44,584 bases of DNA from a virus, in the IMG/VR virus record IMGVR_UViG_3300033388_002580, positions 1-44,584 of that record. One strand, given 5' to 3'. This document shows, piece by piece, positions 7,730 through 16,198 of this stretch (position 1 is its first letter; each line of letters begins with the position of its first letter). The notes beneath the pieces are model-generated. The model had not been told where the DNA came from and made no database searches. It was given only the letters and a program-made list of their open reading frames with translations. The translations under genes were made by a program, and so were the position numbers.

Positions 7730-9138
7730 TAGTTATACCCCAGCTCTACGTCCAGATAGGCGTTGGTGATTGAGAGTTCTGCAGGGTCTGTAAAGCGTGT
7801 TTCATACACTCGGTCTTTGCTTTGACCAAGACAGTCCCAATAAACCTCCTGCTTGGTTTCCCCTATCTTGCCGAGTTTCGCCTCAAGCCATGATGAAAAT
7901 GATTCCCCACCGTCATCAGAATAGTGCATTGAGATTATAGGGTCTGATCCCTGTCCAAGAACAGTGCCCACCCCTGTTTTACAATCCAGAGTAAGGCGAT
8001 TATGGAACAGGTATTTCCCGTCTTTGGAGATAACTTGCATCCGTCGCCTTCGGGAAATAATCTCCCCACCTTCCTCGAATACTGTCCTGTCGAGCTTGTA
8101 ATAAGCGTTACTGTCGTGATGTCCGACAACGTGAACGCCATTGAAATAACCAATTCCATTGGTGAAGTCCCGGCCATAGCCAAAGGATTCGCGCTCATGC
8201 CATAACTGCATTCCAATGTCATAAACAAAGGTCTTGTCTTCGGTGGGGAAAGTCAGGATATAAAACGAGTTCTTGCCTTCAGAGTAGGCCATGCCTATCG
8301 CATCACTCACCGTAGTCAGTTTATCCAAGGCATCCTGTATATCTGCCGATATGATAATGAACTGCCGGCCCCGTGTCTGAACCACGATCTTGCCGCCTTT
8401 GCTATTTTGGGCCAGCATGAAGAAAGACCCCTCACTCTCTATCAGCGAATGTGGGGCATTAGTGCCTCTGTCGAGTACCGCCCCGGGGATTTGATCGAAG
8501 GTGAAGTCAGGATTCCCTGAATTGTAATAAAACTCTGTAGACCGAGTACCGGGCAGTAACAGGTTGGAGGTATTCGCCTTCACGGCTGAGAGGTTATCCG
8601 GTACCGATTCAGCGGTAGCGAACCACAAGGGGTTCCATGCCAGTCCGGCATTAATGTCTGAGACTTGGAATTGCCCGGTTCCTGGGTCGTTCACTATAAA
8701 TCTGGCATCCAGCCATGTAATCGTATCTCCGCCGGGAAAGTCAGGGTCGGTGATTTGTGTCAGGGTACTCCCGTCCCACATATAGCCGTTATCTCCATCG
8801 ACCATCCCGAGCTGGGTTGTTCCTGCTGCCAAACTTACGCGGGTACTGACCACTTGCAGAGTACCGACTGAGGTAGGCTGTAGATCATCGTCCAGCTTTA
8901 TCAGCTCTGTACCTGAAACTGCGTACAGATTCCCATTCCACTCAACCCAGTCAGAGCGAAACGGGCCACCACCGGCACTACCTAACTGAGTTTTCCCCGG
9001 AACTTCTTTTAAAGAGAGCGTGTTTTTAGCCCCGGTAGATTCAATCACCGGGAACATATTTATAGCGCGTTGGTTATTGATCTCGGCACTATGGGAAATA
9101 ATGCTAGCGCCCGTAAATGGTACCGGTATGCGGGGCAT
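7729..9138 (-). CDS. P22 gp10-like tail hub / packaged DNA stabilisation protein
   Basis: The 469-residue protein starts with MPRIPVPFTGASIISHSAEINNQ, which resembles the N-terminus of the phage stabilisation family (P22 gp10, 472 residues). A repeated beta-rich body follows, with motifs such as GNLYAVSG and LGMVDGDNGYMWDG. In P22 this protein joins the portal/adaptor stack and closes the DNA channel. The length matches the family, and both neighbours overlap it by one base (TAATG-type junctions at 7729 and 9138). The function is confidently inferred from family and context. Confidence 0.8.
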   Translation of the reverse strand: MPRIPVPFTGASIISHSAEINNQRAINMFPVIESTGAKNTLSLKEVPGKTQLGSAGGGPFRSDWVEWNGNLYAVSGTELIKLDDDLQPTSVGTLQVVSTRVSLAAGTTQLGMVDGDNGYMWDGSTLTQITDPDFPGGDTITWLDARFIVNDPGTGQFQVSDINAGLAWNPLWFATAESVPDNLSAVKANTSNLLLPGTRSTEFYYNSGNPDFTFDQIPGAVLDRGTNAPHSLIESEGSFFMLAQNSKGGKIVVQTRGRQFIIISADIQDALDKLTTVSDAIGMAYSEGKNSFYILTFPTEDKTFVYDIGMQLWHERESFGYGRDFTNGIGYFNGVHVVGHHDSNAYYKLDRTVFEEGGEIISRRRRMQVISKDGKYLFHNRLTLDCKTGVGTVLGQGSDPIISMHYSDDGGESFSSWLEAKLGKIGETKQEVYWDCLGQSKDRVYETRFTDPAELSITNAYLDVELGYN

Positions 9139-9689
9139 TAGGTTGGCCAGCCGGAGTCAGTCGTTGGATCGTAAGCGTCCAGTTGCGCCTCTGTCGCGGT
9201 CTTGGCTTGATTAATCTTGGTGGTCGCGTACTGCCAAGTATCTTTTGCGCTGATCTGTGCGGGGGTGGCTTGTGTCTCATCCAGCATATTCCAGAAGGCC
9301 GCAATGAGCTGTATCTCATCGACACTATCCAGCGATGGAATCAGTATCTCTATACGCGTATTCCGCTCCTTGCGAATAGCTTGGATAGCGAAAGCCCGTT
9401 TCTGATCCAAAGTAAGAATAGACAGTCGATCTACCTTGGCATCGATGATGGTGGCTATTGTCGTAATCAGCGCATCATACTGGTCCCAATGGTCAGTAAC
9501 ATAATCTTTAGTATGTCGAGTACAGTGAAATAATCCTTCTCCCTGAATATATCGGATTTCGTCGAAATATTCCGGTAAAGAGACAGTCTCGCCGCTATCC
9601 AGAAAAAGATTCTCCGGGGTATCTTTATATTCAAGGACATCATCGGTTATCAGTATTCGTCCGTCTGGATGGTAATGTAGTTTTGCCAT
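9138..9689 (-). CDS. Fibre-associated protein, chaperone-like
   Basis: The 183-residue protein has a beta N-terminus (KLHYHPDGRILITDDV) followed by helices containing LTLDQKRAFAIQAIRKERN, a pattern found in proteins encoded directly after tail fibres. It starts two bases after the collar-domain fibre gene stop and shares a base with the gp10-like gene. It may help fold or attach the fibre. The exact family is not recognised. Confidence 0.5.
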   Translation of the reverse strand: MAKLHYHPDGRILITDDVLEYKDTPENLFLDSGETVSLPEYFDEIRYIQGEGLFHCTRHTKDYVTDHWDQYDALITTIATIIDAKVDRLSILTLDQKRAFAIQAIRKERNTRIEILIPSLDSVDEIQLIAAFWNMLDETQATPAQISAKDTWQYATTKINQAKTATEAQLDAYDPTTDSGWPT

Positions 9690-9691
9690 GA

Positions 9692-11527
9692 TTAAGTCCT
9701 GATGATGTAGTTACAAGTCTGGTAAGGCTGCATATTATTATGTGCAGCATCGCCGCCAGTAGACTCGCCTGCCCCTGGAGTATCTGATAATGCCTCGGCT
9801 GGACCAGTAGCCCTTGGTGTACCGGCATCAGCTACCCAGTTAGGATGGGTATGCGCGGCCAATTCGCTTTCTGTCAGAGTATGATCTTCCGCACCGCTGG
9901 CCTGCCCTATATTGTCGCCCTCAGTCGAGGTATTCCGGTTAGCCGAAGAACCGCCCATATTATCGGCACCTGTTGGAATACGACCCCGCATATCCGGCAT
10001 CTGGAAGTCGCCATGTATGGAATGAGTGCCTGAACCTGTATCGGTGATATCGACAGCCCCGCCGCCTATCGTGGTTTCTACCTGAATCGTATTGTCATCA
10101 ACATAAATAGCGTAATACTTTGTTAAAGCCGATAGTCCTGCCGGGAGCGCCCCGCCTGAGTTCGAGAGGTGACATACGTCGTTATCTACCAAACCGTGAG
10201 TAGTGGCTGATATCTGATCTGTTGCCGCTGTTGCTGTGAAGGTATTAATAGCTGTTGGCAACCCCCAGCCATTTGCATCCTGATCTGAGAGCAATACATC
10301 GAATAAACCTTCGTAGGTCGTGGCACTCTTTTCGTCACCATCACAGAACAAGTACCCAGTAGGTTCTGTAACACCTGCATATGGGAATATTGATCCCGTT
10401 GGGATTTGGGAAGCTGTCGCCAAACCATCCGCTCGTTTATGGTCGAGCATTTCCCATCTTGCAACACCACCGGAAGGATCGTCGTATTCAAAGAACTCGA
10501 AAATATCACCAGCCGCTGAGGTAATATTTGCCCCGGCATTTTTCAGAATCATGTTGGTCGCATGATGTGTAAATACCATGGCAGTTGCAGTGCGGAACTT
10601 AACTATCGTGCCTTTACCCCGTGAGGATATGGCTGTAGCAGCTACGGCACCAGTTACCTCAAAGAAATCACCAACTCCTGGCAGGACCAAGGTAGCAGCA
10701 GAGGCAATATCATCACCTACCTGGAAGAAAGGCTTAATGACATCGTGGACCACAAAGTTATCGAATATGACATTGCCAGGTGTTATGTCAGACGGGTCAC
10801 AGCCCTTAATCTGTAGCTTGTAAAAACGGGCATCCGAAGGGGGAACGACGTACCCGGTGAACGGTGTCTTTGTCGTGGGGTTGGCCGCGGCTTCGTCGTA
10901 GACCGTAGACGTCGGTGTGCTGCTTGCCGCTTCGGTTTCGGTATACCACTTGAAATTGATAATGTTGCGTATGTCTACAACGCTGGATACCTGATTAAAA
11001 TACCATTGCTTCGGTTTGTTCGGGGTACATTCGTAGAACTTACCGCTTAACCAGTCAGAACCACCCGACCCAGTAGAGGTACATTTTAAGCCCCCCGCGC
11101 CGTGTATCGGATCAGACGTGTTTCTCTGGTTATCCGCTGCTGCCCCATACAAGGCACTTCGTACCCAGTTATCCGGTATGCCGTCACTGTCGCCATCGGC
11201 CTCGAGGCTACCGTTCAGTAGTTCGTTAATGGTCTGTATCAGGCTGGCGGTTTGTCCTGTCGGGGCATAATCATCAACCGACCAGATTTCGACATCGTTC
11301 TCATCTACCAGCTTGACGGTGTAAGTGCCTTCCCACCAGATTTCCTTTTCCCCGCGAGCGTCAAATATGATCGGGTTCGCATGTGATGCGGCTTTAGCCT
11401 GATCTTGCCAAGTTTCTTTGTTGGTGGTGGTGCCGTTCTCGTAGGTGTGTAGTTTCCAACCAACAGCCGGGGTGCCGTCTATTTGTGGAAACCCCATTAC
11501 GGGCAATGGTCTGAGTTCTGCTGTCAT
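9692..11527 (-). CDS. Tail fibre / spike with collar domain
   Basis: The 611-residue protein has three parts. The N-terminal 90 residues (MTAELRPLPVMGFPQIDGTP onward) resemble a virion-attachment module of podoviral fibres. The middle region (about 95-380) is beta-rich with Asp/Asn-rich loops (EADGDSDGIPDNW) that look calcium-binding. The C-terminal collar-like domain starts at PTGSIFPYAGVTEPTGYLFC and continues with MPDMRGRIPTG and TESELAAHTHPN, ending in NMQPYQTCNYIIRT. That ending is typical of phage tail collar receptor-binding proteins. It is probably the host-recognition fibre, and it shares one base with the upstream adaptor gene. Confidence 0.8.
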   Translation of the reverse strand: MTAELRPLPVMGFPQIDGTPAVGWKLHTYENGTTTNKETWQDQAKAASHANPIIFDARGEKEIWWEGTYTVKLVDENDVEIWSVDDYAPTGQTASLIQTINELLNGSLEADGDSDGIPDNWVRSALYGAAADNQRNTSDPIHGAGGLKCTSTGSGGSDWLSGKFYECTPNKPKQWYFNQVSSVVDIRNIINFKWYTETEAASSTPTSTVYDEAAANPTTKTPFTGYVVPPSDARFYKLQIKGCDPSDITPGNVIFDNFVVHDVIKPFFQVGDDIASAATLVLPGVGDFFEVTGAVAATAISSRGKGTIVKFRTATAMVFTHHATNMILKNAGANITSAAGDIFEFFEYDDPSGGVARWEMLDHKRADGLATASQIPTGSIFPYAGVTEPTGYLFCDGDEKSATTYEGLFDVLLSDQDANGWGLPTAINTFTATAATDQISATTHGLVDNDVCHLSNSGGALPAGLSALTKYYAIYVDDNTIQVETTIGGGAVDITDTGSGTHSIHGDFQMPDMRGRIPTGADNMGGSSANRNTSTEGDNIGQASGAEDHTLTESELAAHTHPNWVADAGTPRATGPAEALSDTPGAGESTGGDAAHNNMQPYQTCNYIIRT

Positions 11528-12483
11528 CAGTCTGTCCTGTCAGGTTGAAAGTACATCTCAACTTCCTCTGGTCCTGCTTGTTGCGCCAGTATAAGGGAGT
11601 TTGTAGCATTGTCCTTCATTTCTTGCGTCACCGGTTTGCTGAACATGGGCGCGATCTCAAGCATCAGATTCCATTTTATCGCCCGATGATATTTCGGCGG
11701 GAAGTCTGCGGTGTCTGTTGCGGCATCGAAGTCAGAGAAGGGCCGGCGTATTACCATCCTGACCTTTGTGTTATTGGGCAGATCGTCCGGGGCAAAGTTG
11801 AAATAAATACGCCCGTCTACCAACTCCCCCTCGTAATAATATTTATTCGGGGTACCCGCCTGATCCTTATCAATAATTGATTCGTAGTCCTCACGAGTTT
11901 TATACGGCGTCATAACCAAGTCGTCGCCGTCATCTTCCCGTGTCATGGCTATTACGATTGAGGTAGGCCGCATGATCTTGGAGGTATAGGCGTATACTTT
12001 AGCGCCAGCCGAGGCCAGTGCTGTCGGCCCGGTTACAACCGTAACAACGTCTGATACAGGGGCGCCGCTTACTACGTCCCAATGGATCGAGCCGTTATCC
12101 ATCAGTACCCCGATAATGTCCGCATCGGCTATACCGGTATCGCTGGTTACGTCCCAAGTCGTGTCTGAGGACGCAGAATCGGCTGATAGGGTGGTTTCTA
12201 CGAATGAGGCAGTACAATGATCTCCTGTCGGGCCGAGCTGGTATTCGACCTGATCTTTCTGCAAGAACAGGGTCGCGGTCTTTCTGGCCCAGACTTCAAC
12301 CCCTGGGGATAGATTTCCCGGGCCTTGCCAAGACTGGATAAGCTGATTAACGCCATTGACACAACGCTGTATCTGGAAGGCGCTCGGGGCATTACCCTGA
12401 CCCAGCGCGCCGACACCATACAGAACTTCCTCGAAAAGCTTGTTCCGATTCAGTTCGAAGTCGAAAGAATTAGAGACGGCCAA
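11527..12483 (-). CDS. Head-tail adaptor (P22 gp4-like), with inserted beta domain
   Basis: The 318-residue protein has an N-terminal helical bundle (LFEEVLYGVGALGQGNAPSA and LIQSWQGPGNL) and a C-terminal part ending in PPKYHRAIKWNLMLEIAPMF, as in gp4-type tail accessory factors. Between them lie about 120 residues of beta-rich sequence (about 85-200). P22 gp4 is only about 166 residues, so this looks like a gp4-type protein with an insertion. Its place directly before fibre and gp10 genes fits an adaptor bound to the portal. It overlaps the upstream fusion gene by 14 bp. Confidence 0.65.
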   Translation of the reverse strand: MAVSNSFDFELNRNKLFEEVLYGVGALGQGNAPSAFQIQRCVNGVNQLIQSWQGPGNLSPGVEVWARKTATLFLQKDQVEYQLGPTGDHCTASFVETTLSADSASSDTTWDVTSDTGIADADIIGVLMDNGSIHWDVVSGAPVSDVVTVVTGPTALASAGAKVYAYTSKIMRPTSIVIAMTREDDGDDLVMTPYKTREDYESIIDKDQAGTPNKYYYEGELVDGRIYFNFAPDDLPNNTKVRMVIRRPFSDFDAATDTADFPPKYHRAIKWNLMLEIAPMFSKPVTQEMKDNATNSLILAQQAGPEEVEMYFQPDRTD

Positions 12484-14131
12484 TCGCTTTATCTCCTACG
12501 TGCTGATATTCCAGCCATTGGTGGTAATGCTCCATAATGGCATTGAAGATCATGTCCGGGGTGGTATGGGCTACGCAGCTTGCTACCTTGCTTTCCTCGC
12601 TAAACAGCTTCACCCCGTCAATCTCGTTGGTCACAGCCAGTCTCTCACAGAGTTCGTCCGTCATTGGGATCGTGGTACAGCGCGAAGTCCCGTAGTGCAG
12701 CATGTGACAGGGGTAGCATGGAGTCTCTGATACCGGGGGATGCAGGGCAATGGTATTGATCCAGTGCTTTGTCAGGTTTTCCTCGCTGGAATGCGACAGG
12801 TAACAGACCTTTGGTACTGGTTCGCAACCGACCGCATTGAGTAGGCCAGTCTCGGGGCCTACTACCAGATCGACATGATGGACAAAGGCCATGGACTTAC
12901 GGATGGGCCACATATCGCTACGGGCAAAGACGCGGGGTTCTTCTTCCCAGCCCTTCTCAAATACCTTACCGCGCTCCCCGCTGAGGATAACGATACCGAT
13001 ATCCGGGGTGGCGCTAAGTATCTTGGATATGACCTGATCCACGTATGGGGTTTCTTTGTGCAAAGACCCGCCAGATACCGCCCAGACCATGATAAACACG
13101 TCATCAGGGAATGTATCGCGTTCTTTGGTAGCCCACTTCGTTTCTTCCTCGGTGGCGTAGAATCGCTGTTCTGGGGCTTTAAACGGGACTTCTGCCAAGG
13201 TATGCAGGAACTCCATATAGTTGATATCCATCAGCTTATGGCGCACTGCTTGGTTCCAGTTGCTCTCCCTGCGATTTGGCATGGCCAATAACGAGCCTTC
13301 AACCGATTCCGACAGATTAATGAACTTGTCGAACTTCTTTTCCCAACAGTCCCAAAAATCCCCGAGTCGTTCATTCGGTACCTGATCGACATCTTGGATA
13401 AGGAAGGCATCAATGTTGGGGTCATGCTTCGCAACCGATGCCCCGCGGGGGGTGGTCATCAGGGTGATGTGGTAGCCCTGTTTCTTTAACCCGGGGAAGA
13501 CGCTGGATGTCTGGATCATGTCGCCAAAGGCACCATATCTCACGACACAGCAGGTCTTTATCGGGGTAGGATCATTACATGAATATAGGTGTTTATTGTG
13601 GGTGAACTTCTTGAACACCATGTAAAATGAATACTCATTCCCCCTCTGGCCGGGGCCGTTATCGTGGTCACGCAGTTCGTTCTCAACCAAGTCCCATCCC
13701 CCGACATCTTCCATCAAACGGATTACTTTCTTCTGGCTAAGGTTGCTTTTGTGGTCAGGGTTAGCCCCTTCCTCACCAACCTTCGGATACAGCTTTTCAT
13801 CAGGCAAATACAAGACTAAATAGCCGCCGGGCTTGATAACCCTCATCCATTCCCTGAGTGCTTTTCCTGGATCAATAAGGTGTTCCAACAAATGGGAACT
13901 GAATACAAAGTCCAGGGAATCAGTAGCAAACAAATCAAGTTCATCACAGAGACAGTTGATATCCGCGACCCGGCTGCCGCCGTACTGCTTCCCGCTATCT
14001 ACCCCGATAAAGTGGTTAAAGGCTTTATAAACACCACTCCCAAGATCAAGCCCCTTACCTCGGGTATAGGGGACGATATCCCACATAATCTTGGATGCCT
14101 CGTTGCATTGGGGGTCTGAAATACGCCACAT
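12470..14131 (-). CDS. SAM methyltransferase - GT9 glycosyltransferase fusion
   Basis: From the ATG at 14131 the protein has 553 residues; this start lies one base after the upstream stop, while a start at 14164 would lie inside the upstream gene. Residues about 1-175 are a class I SAM methyltransferase: motif GLDLGSG near 27-33, FVFSSHLLEHL, and WMRVIKPGGYLVLYLPDE. Residues about 185-520 resemble a GT-B glycosyltransferase of family 9 (heptosyltransferase type): CVVRYGAFGDMIQTSSVFPG at the start of the first Rossmann fold, then IGIVILSGERG, and HVDLVVGPETGLLNAVG, the nucleotide-sugar site. It may build a methylated sugar on the virion or alter the host surface. The C-terminal Cys/His-rich piece (CYPCHMLHYG) is unexplained. 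Confidence 0.75.
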   Translation of the reverse strand: MWRISDPQCNEASKIMWDIVPYTRGKGLDLGSGVYKAFNHFIGVDSGKQYGGSRVADINCLCDELDLFATDSLDFVFSSHLLEHLIDPGKALREWMRVIKPGGYLVLYLPDEKLYPKVGEEGANPDHKSNLSQKKVIRLMEDVGGWDLVENELRDHDNGPGQRGNEYSFYMVFKKFTHNKHLYSCNDPTPIKTCCVVRYGAFGDMIQTSSVFPGLKKQGYHITLMTTPRGASVAKHDPNIDAFLIQDVDQVPNERLGDFWDCWEKKFDKFINLSESVEGSLLAMPNRRESNWNQAVRHKLMDINYMEFLHTLAEVPFKAPEQRFYATEEETKWATKERDTFPDDVFIMVWAVSGGSLHKETPYVDQVISKILSATPDIGIVILSGERGKVFEKGWEEEPRVFARSDMWPIRKSMAFVHHVDLVVGPETGLLNAVGCEPVPKVCYLSHSSEENLTKHWINTIALHPPVSETPCYPCHMLHYGTSRCTTIPMTDELCERLAVTNEIDGVKLFSEESKVASCVAHTTPDMIFNAIMEHYHQWLEYQHVGDKAIGRL

Positions 14132-14132
14132 A

Positions 14133-14474
14133 CTATTCTTCGTCCGGCATTGGGGCATTAACAAGCCGGTTTAACAACGTATCCCGGTCATCGTTCTTGC
14201 CGTATTTCACCTTGCGCTGGGTCAGAACAGCTTTGATTTCCTTCTTGCTGAGGTAGTCGTTCTGGTTGGCATCGACAACGATTCCACGTTTTTTCGGGGG
14301 GACATAGCTTGGATCGTCACCCACATGCTGCCCCATCTGGTTAAAGTATTTACCGCCTTGCTCATACTTCACGACAGAATGACCGCATACCTGATGGAAC
14401 GCTAGTTCTGAGTCAAACTTGTGCTTTGAGTTAGGGATGGGTTTGGATTGTGGTGTGATGTCACTGATGTCCAT
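14133..14474 (-). CDS. Small HeH/SAP-like domain protein
   Basis: The 113-residue protein has a C-terminal helix-extension-helix-like stretch (YLSKKEIKAVLTQRKVKYGK then RDTLLNRLV). This resembles the HeH/LEM fold found in small phage head proteins. The N-terminal half is unassigned. The start has a good ribosome binding site (GCGGAGAACAAT then ATG). It sits just after the head genes and one base before the fusion gene. It may be a head completion or decoration factor. Confidence 0.55.
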   Translation of the reverse strand: MDISDITPQSKPIPNSKHKFDSELAFHQVCGHSVVKYEQGGKYFNQMGQHVGDDPSYVPPKKRGIVVDANQNDYLSKKEIKAVLTQRKVKYGKNDDRDTLLNRLVNAPMPDEE

Positions 14475-14508
14475 ATTGTTCTCCGCTTATGTTAAGTAGG
14501 ATGATTAA

Positions 14509-14733
14509 TCAGATTCGCTCATGCACGTTCTTGCGTTCTGCGAACCCTGGGTTTCTTTCTTCTGCTTCGAGGACAGATTCTACCTTGTTCTCTGTCTCGA
14601 TATCAGCTTGTAAATGGCCGCGCTTAATGTCGCTGGCGGTGGCCCCTGATTTGCTCCCGGCATCGATCTGGGCATCTGGTAAATCAGCTCCGCCTATATC
14701 GCCGCCCGGTGGGCATCCTTGATCTTTTGGCAT
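14509..14733 (-). CDS. Small acidic hypothetical protein (74 aa)
   Basis: The gene starts at ATG 14733, preceded by CCGGAGAACGAC, a strong ribosome binding site of the type this phage uses repeatedly. An upstream GTG would place that site inside the gene. The protein is hydrophilic with a Gly/Pro-rich N-terminus (PKDQGCPPGGDIGG) and a charged helix (ETENKVESVLEAEERNPGF). It is the first gene after the terminator at 14753-14770. No family is recognised. Confidence 0.55.
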   Translation of the reverse strand: MPKDQGCPPGGDIGGADLPDAQIDAGSKSGATASDIKRGHLQADIETENKVESVLEAEERNPGFAERKNVHERI

Positions 14734-14745
14734 GTCGTTCTCCGG

Positions 14746-14770
14746 TAAAAACACCGCCCCGAAGGGCGGT
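14746..14770 (-). terminator. Rho-independent terminator after the decoration gene
   Basis: The minus-strand RNA folds into ACCGCCC-UUCG-GGGCGGU (14770 to 14753), a 7-bp GC-rich stem with a UUCG tetraloop, followed by GUUUUUACC. It begins 11 bases past the end of the gene at 14781. It would cut transcription after the coat and decoration genes and so reduce expression of the tail genes. Confidence 0.8.
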
Positions 14771-14780
14771 ATTCAGTTTA

Positions 14781-15161
14781 TTACAGCGTATGAACTGCGG
14801 TCTGTGCTGCTTCGTATTCCATTACGATCTCAGCCGCGCCCGTGGCATCCGCCAGGGAACGTACCTCGAAACTGCCTTGTGCCGGTATGGCAGCATTCAG
14901 CACACTACTGGAAACCTGCACGGCAGCCGCGCCGGTTCCAAGGAGAATGCTGGCAATTGAGGTTGTGCCGTTGTAGATGTCGTAGCCGTGTGTCGTCACA
15001 GTACCCGCGACTGCTACGGTAGCGTGTACCGCTTTCAGTACCATTGCCTGAAAGTGGCGCCGCTTGCCGAGTGCCGTAGTGGCTCCTGCAACTGCGTTGA
15101 TGAAATGCTCTCGACGTACTACCCGATTTGGGTGGTCATAAGAAACTCCGCCTGTAGCCAT
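14781..15161 (-). CDS. Putative head decoration / stabilisation protein
   Basis: The 126-residue protein lies directly downstream of the coat gene and just before a terminator. An N-terminal basic part (NRVVRREHFINAVAGAT) is followed by a beta-sandwich-like region rich in A, V, T and G (ATVAVAGTVTTHGYDIYNG). The size, composition and position fit a capsid cement protein. The ribosome binding site is good (GAGGAAAGGAAA then ATG). Homology to a named decoration family is not certain. Confidence 0.6.
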   Translation of the reverse strand: MATGGVSYDHPNRVVRREHFINAVAGATTALGKRRHFQAMVLKAVHATVAVAGTVTTHGYDIYNGTTSIASILLGTGAAAVQVSSSVLNAAIPAQGSFEVRSLADATGAAEIVMEYEAAQTAVHTL

Positions 15162-15181
15162 TTTCCTTTCCTCAACCCTGT

Positions 15182-15240
15182 AATCCCCCTACAGAGTCAT
15201 TATCGGTGGTAGCCGGGGAGGATCGGCTTCCACGGGGATT
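15182..15240 (-). promoter_or_regulatory. Folded RNA element between coat and decoration genes
   Basis: The minus-strand transcript can form a 10-position stem with one mismatch (15206-15215 with 15224-15233, 8-base loop). It is enclosed by an outer 7-bp stem (AATCCCC at 15182-15188 with GGGGATT at 15234-15240) that includes part of the coat stop codon. No U-tract follows, so it is not a simple terminator. It could block 3' exonucleases, be an RNase processing site, or tune the coat:decoration ratio. The pairing is read directly from the sequence; the role is inference. Confidence 0.5.
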
Positions 15241-16183
15241 AAGCCGCAGAGTCCCACACAATGATTCGGGTTTCAGCCGCTTCCGTGTGAACAATGCCAA
15301 AGCCGCCCAGGTAATACCAAGCAACGCCTTTGGAACGCCCGTAATCGCCGGGAATCTTACCGCGCATTTCCTCAGGCACTGCAATGCCCTCAGTAACGGT
15401 ATCCTCTCCGAAGAAGAAGATTTTGTCAGACTTGCCGTTAGACCAGCCTGCTTTGGCGATGTGGGTTTGCTCAACATAGCGGGTACCTTCGTAGCGACCG
15501 ATTTCACCATTCATGATCATGCGGAAGCCTTCAATCGTGTACTGATGGATAGACTCAAGCTCATTCTTGAATGATCGGAAGCTGGAAGGCCAGCCAAGCG
15601 CATAGTAGTCGTTACCCCGGAAAGGCGGAATGTTCCGTTCTTTCATCAGGTCCACTATGGTTTTAGCGTGTTCCTTACCGAATGCGAGATTGTTGGTCAA
15701 GGTAGCGGTACCGTCCGTAGTCAGCGTTACCGCTGATGTATCGGTACCGGCGGTCGGAACAACCCTCAACGCAGAGGCATTGAACTGGTCATACGCAGAA
15801 TTATCAAACGCTTTCTTCGCATCGTTCTTCAGTACCTTGTTGATGATTTTCCGAACGGGATGCTCGCTAAGATCATCCAGCTTACCGGTAAACGGTACGC
15901 TATTACCTTGTTCGTCGATGGTTAATGTGCCTTGTACGATAGTGAAGTTTGTCTCCGGCATCGTAGTCGTTTCCGTCAAGGTACCACCCTGAGTAGCTAC
16001 ATCCAGGTACACATCCCAATGGAATGTATCGCCCTTCTTGCGGCCATCAAAAGTCGCGTCCTCAACGTCTGCGAACTGCCGGTACTTCACCATAGGCTGT
16101 ACTGCCATACGTAGCTCATCGGACAGGTTATCGGCGTACATATAACCGCCTAGACTGTCCGTGGCCCATACTTGACCTGCCAT
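15239..16183 (-). CDS. Major capsid protein (N4 gp56-like)
   Basis: The 314-residue protein has features of the N4 gp56 family of HK97-fold coat proteins: an N-terminal helix (YADNLSDELRMAVQPMVKYR), KKGDTFHWDVYLDV, and the C-terminal pattern GRYEGTRYVEQTHIAKAG. It follows the scaffold-like gene and precedes the decoration gene, the usual head order. The start ATG has CAGGAGAACACC upstream. The length is in the family range. Confidence 0.85.
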   Translation of the reverse strand: MAGQVWATDSLGGYMYADNLSDELRMAVQPMVKYRQFADVEDATFDGRKKGDTFHWDVYLDVATQGGTLTETTTMPETNFTIVQGTLTIDEQGNSVPFTGKLDDLSEHPVRKIINKVLKNDAKKAFDNSAYDQFNASALRVVPTAGTDTSAVTLTTDGTATLTNNLAFGKEHAKTIVDLMKERNIPPFRGNDYYALGWPSSFRSFKNELESIHQYTIEGFRMIMNGEIGRYEGTRYVEQTHIAKAGWSNGKSDKIFFFGEDTVTEGIAVPEEMRGKIPGDYGRSKGVAWYYLGGFGIVHTEAAETRIIVWDSAA

Positions 16184-16198
16184 GGTGTTCTCCTGCTT

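Noticed and set aside
12875-13291. 138-codon + strand frame opposite the MTase-GT9 gene
   Set aside because: No binding site and no sensible composition; the opposite strand has clear enzyme motifs.
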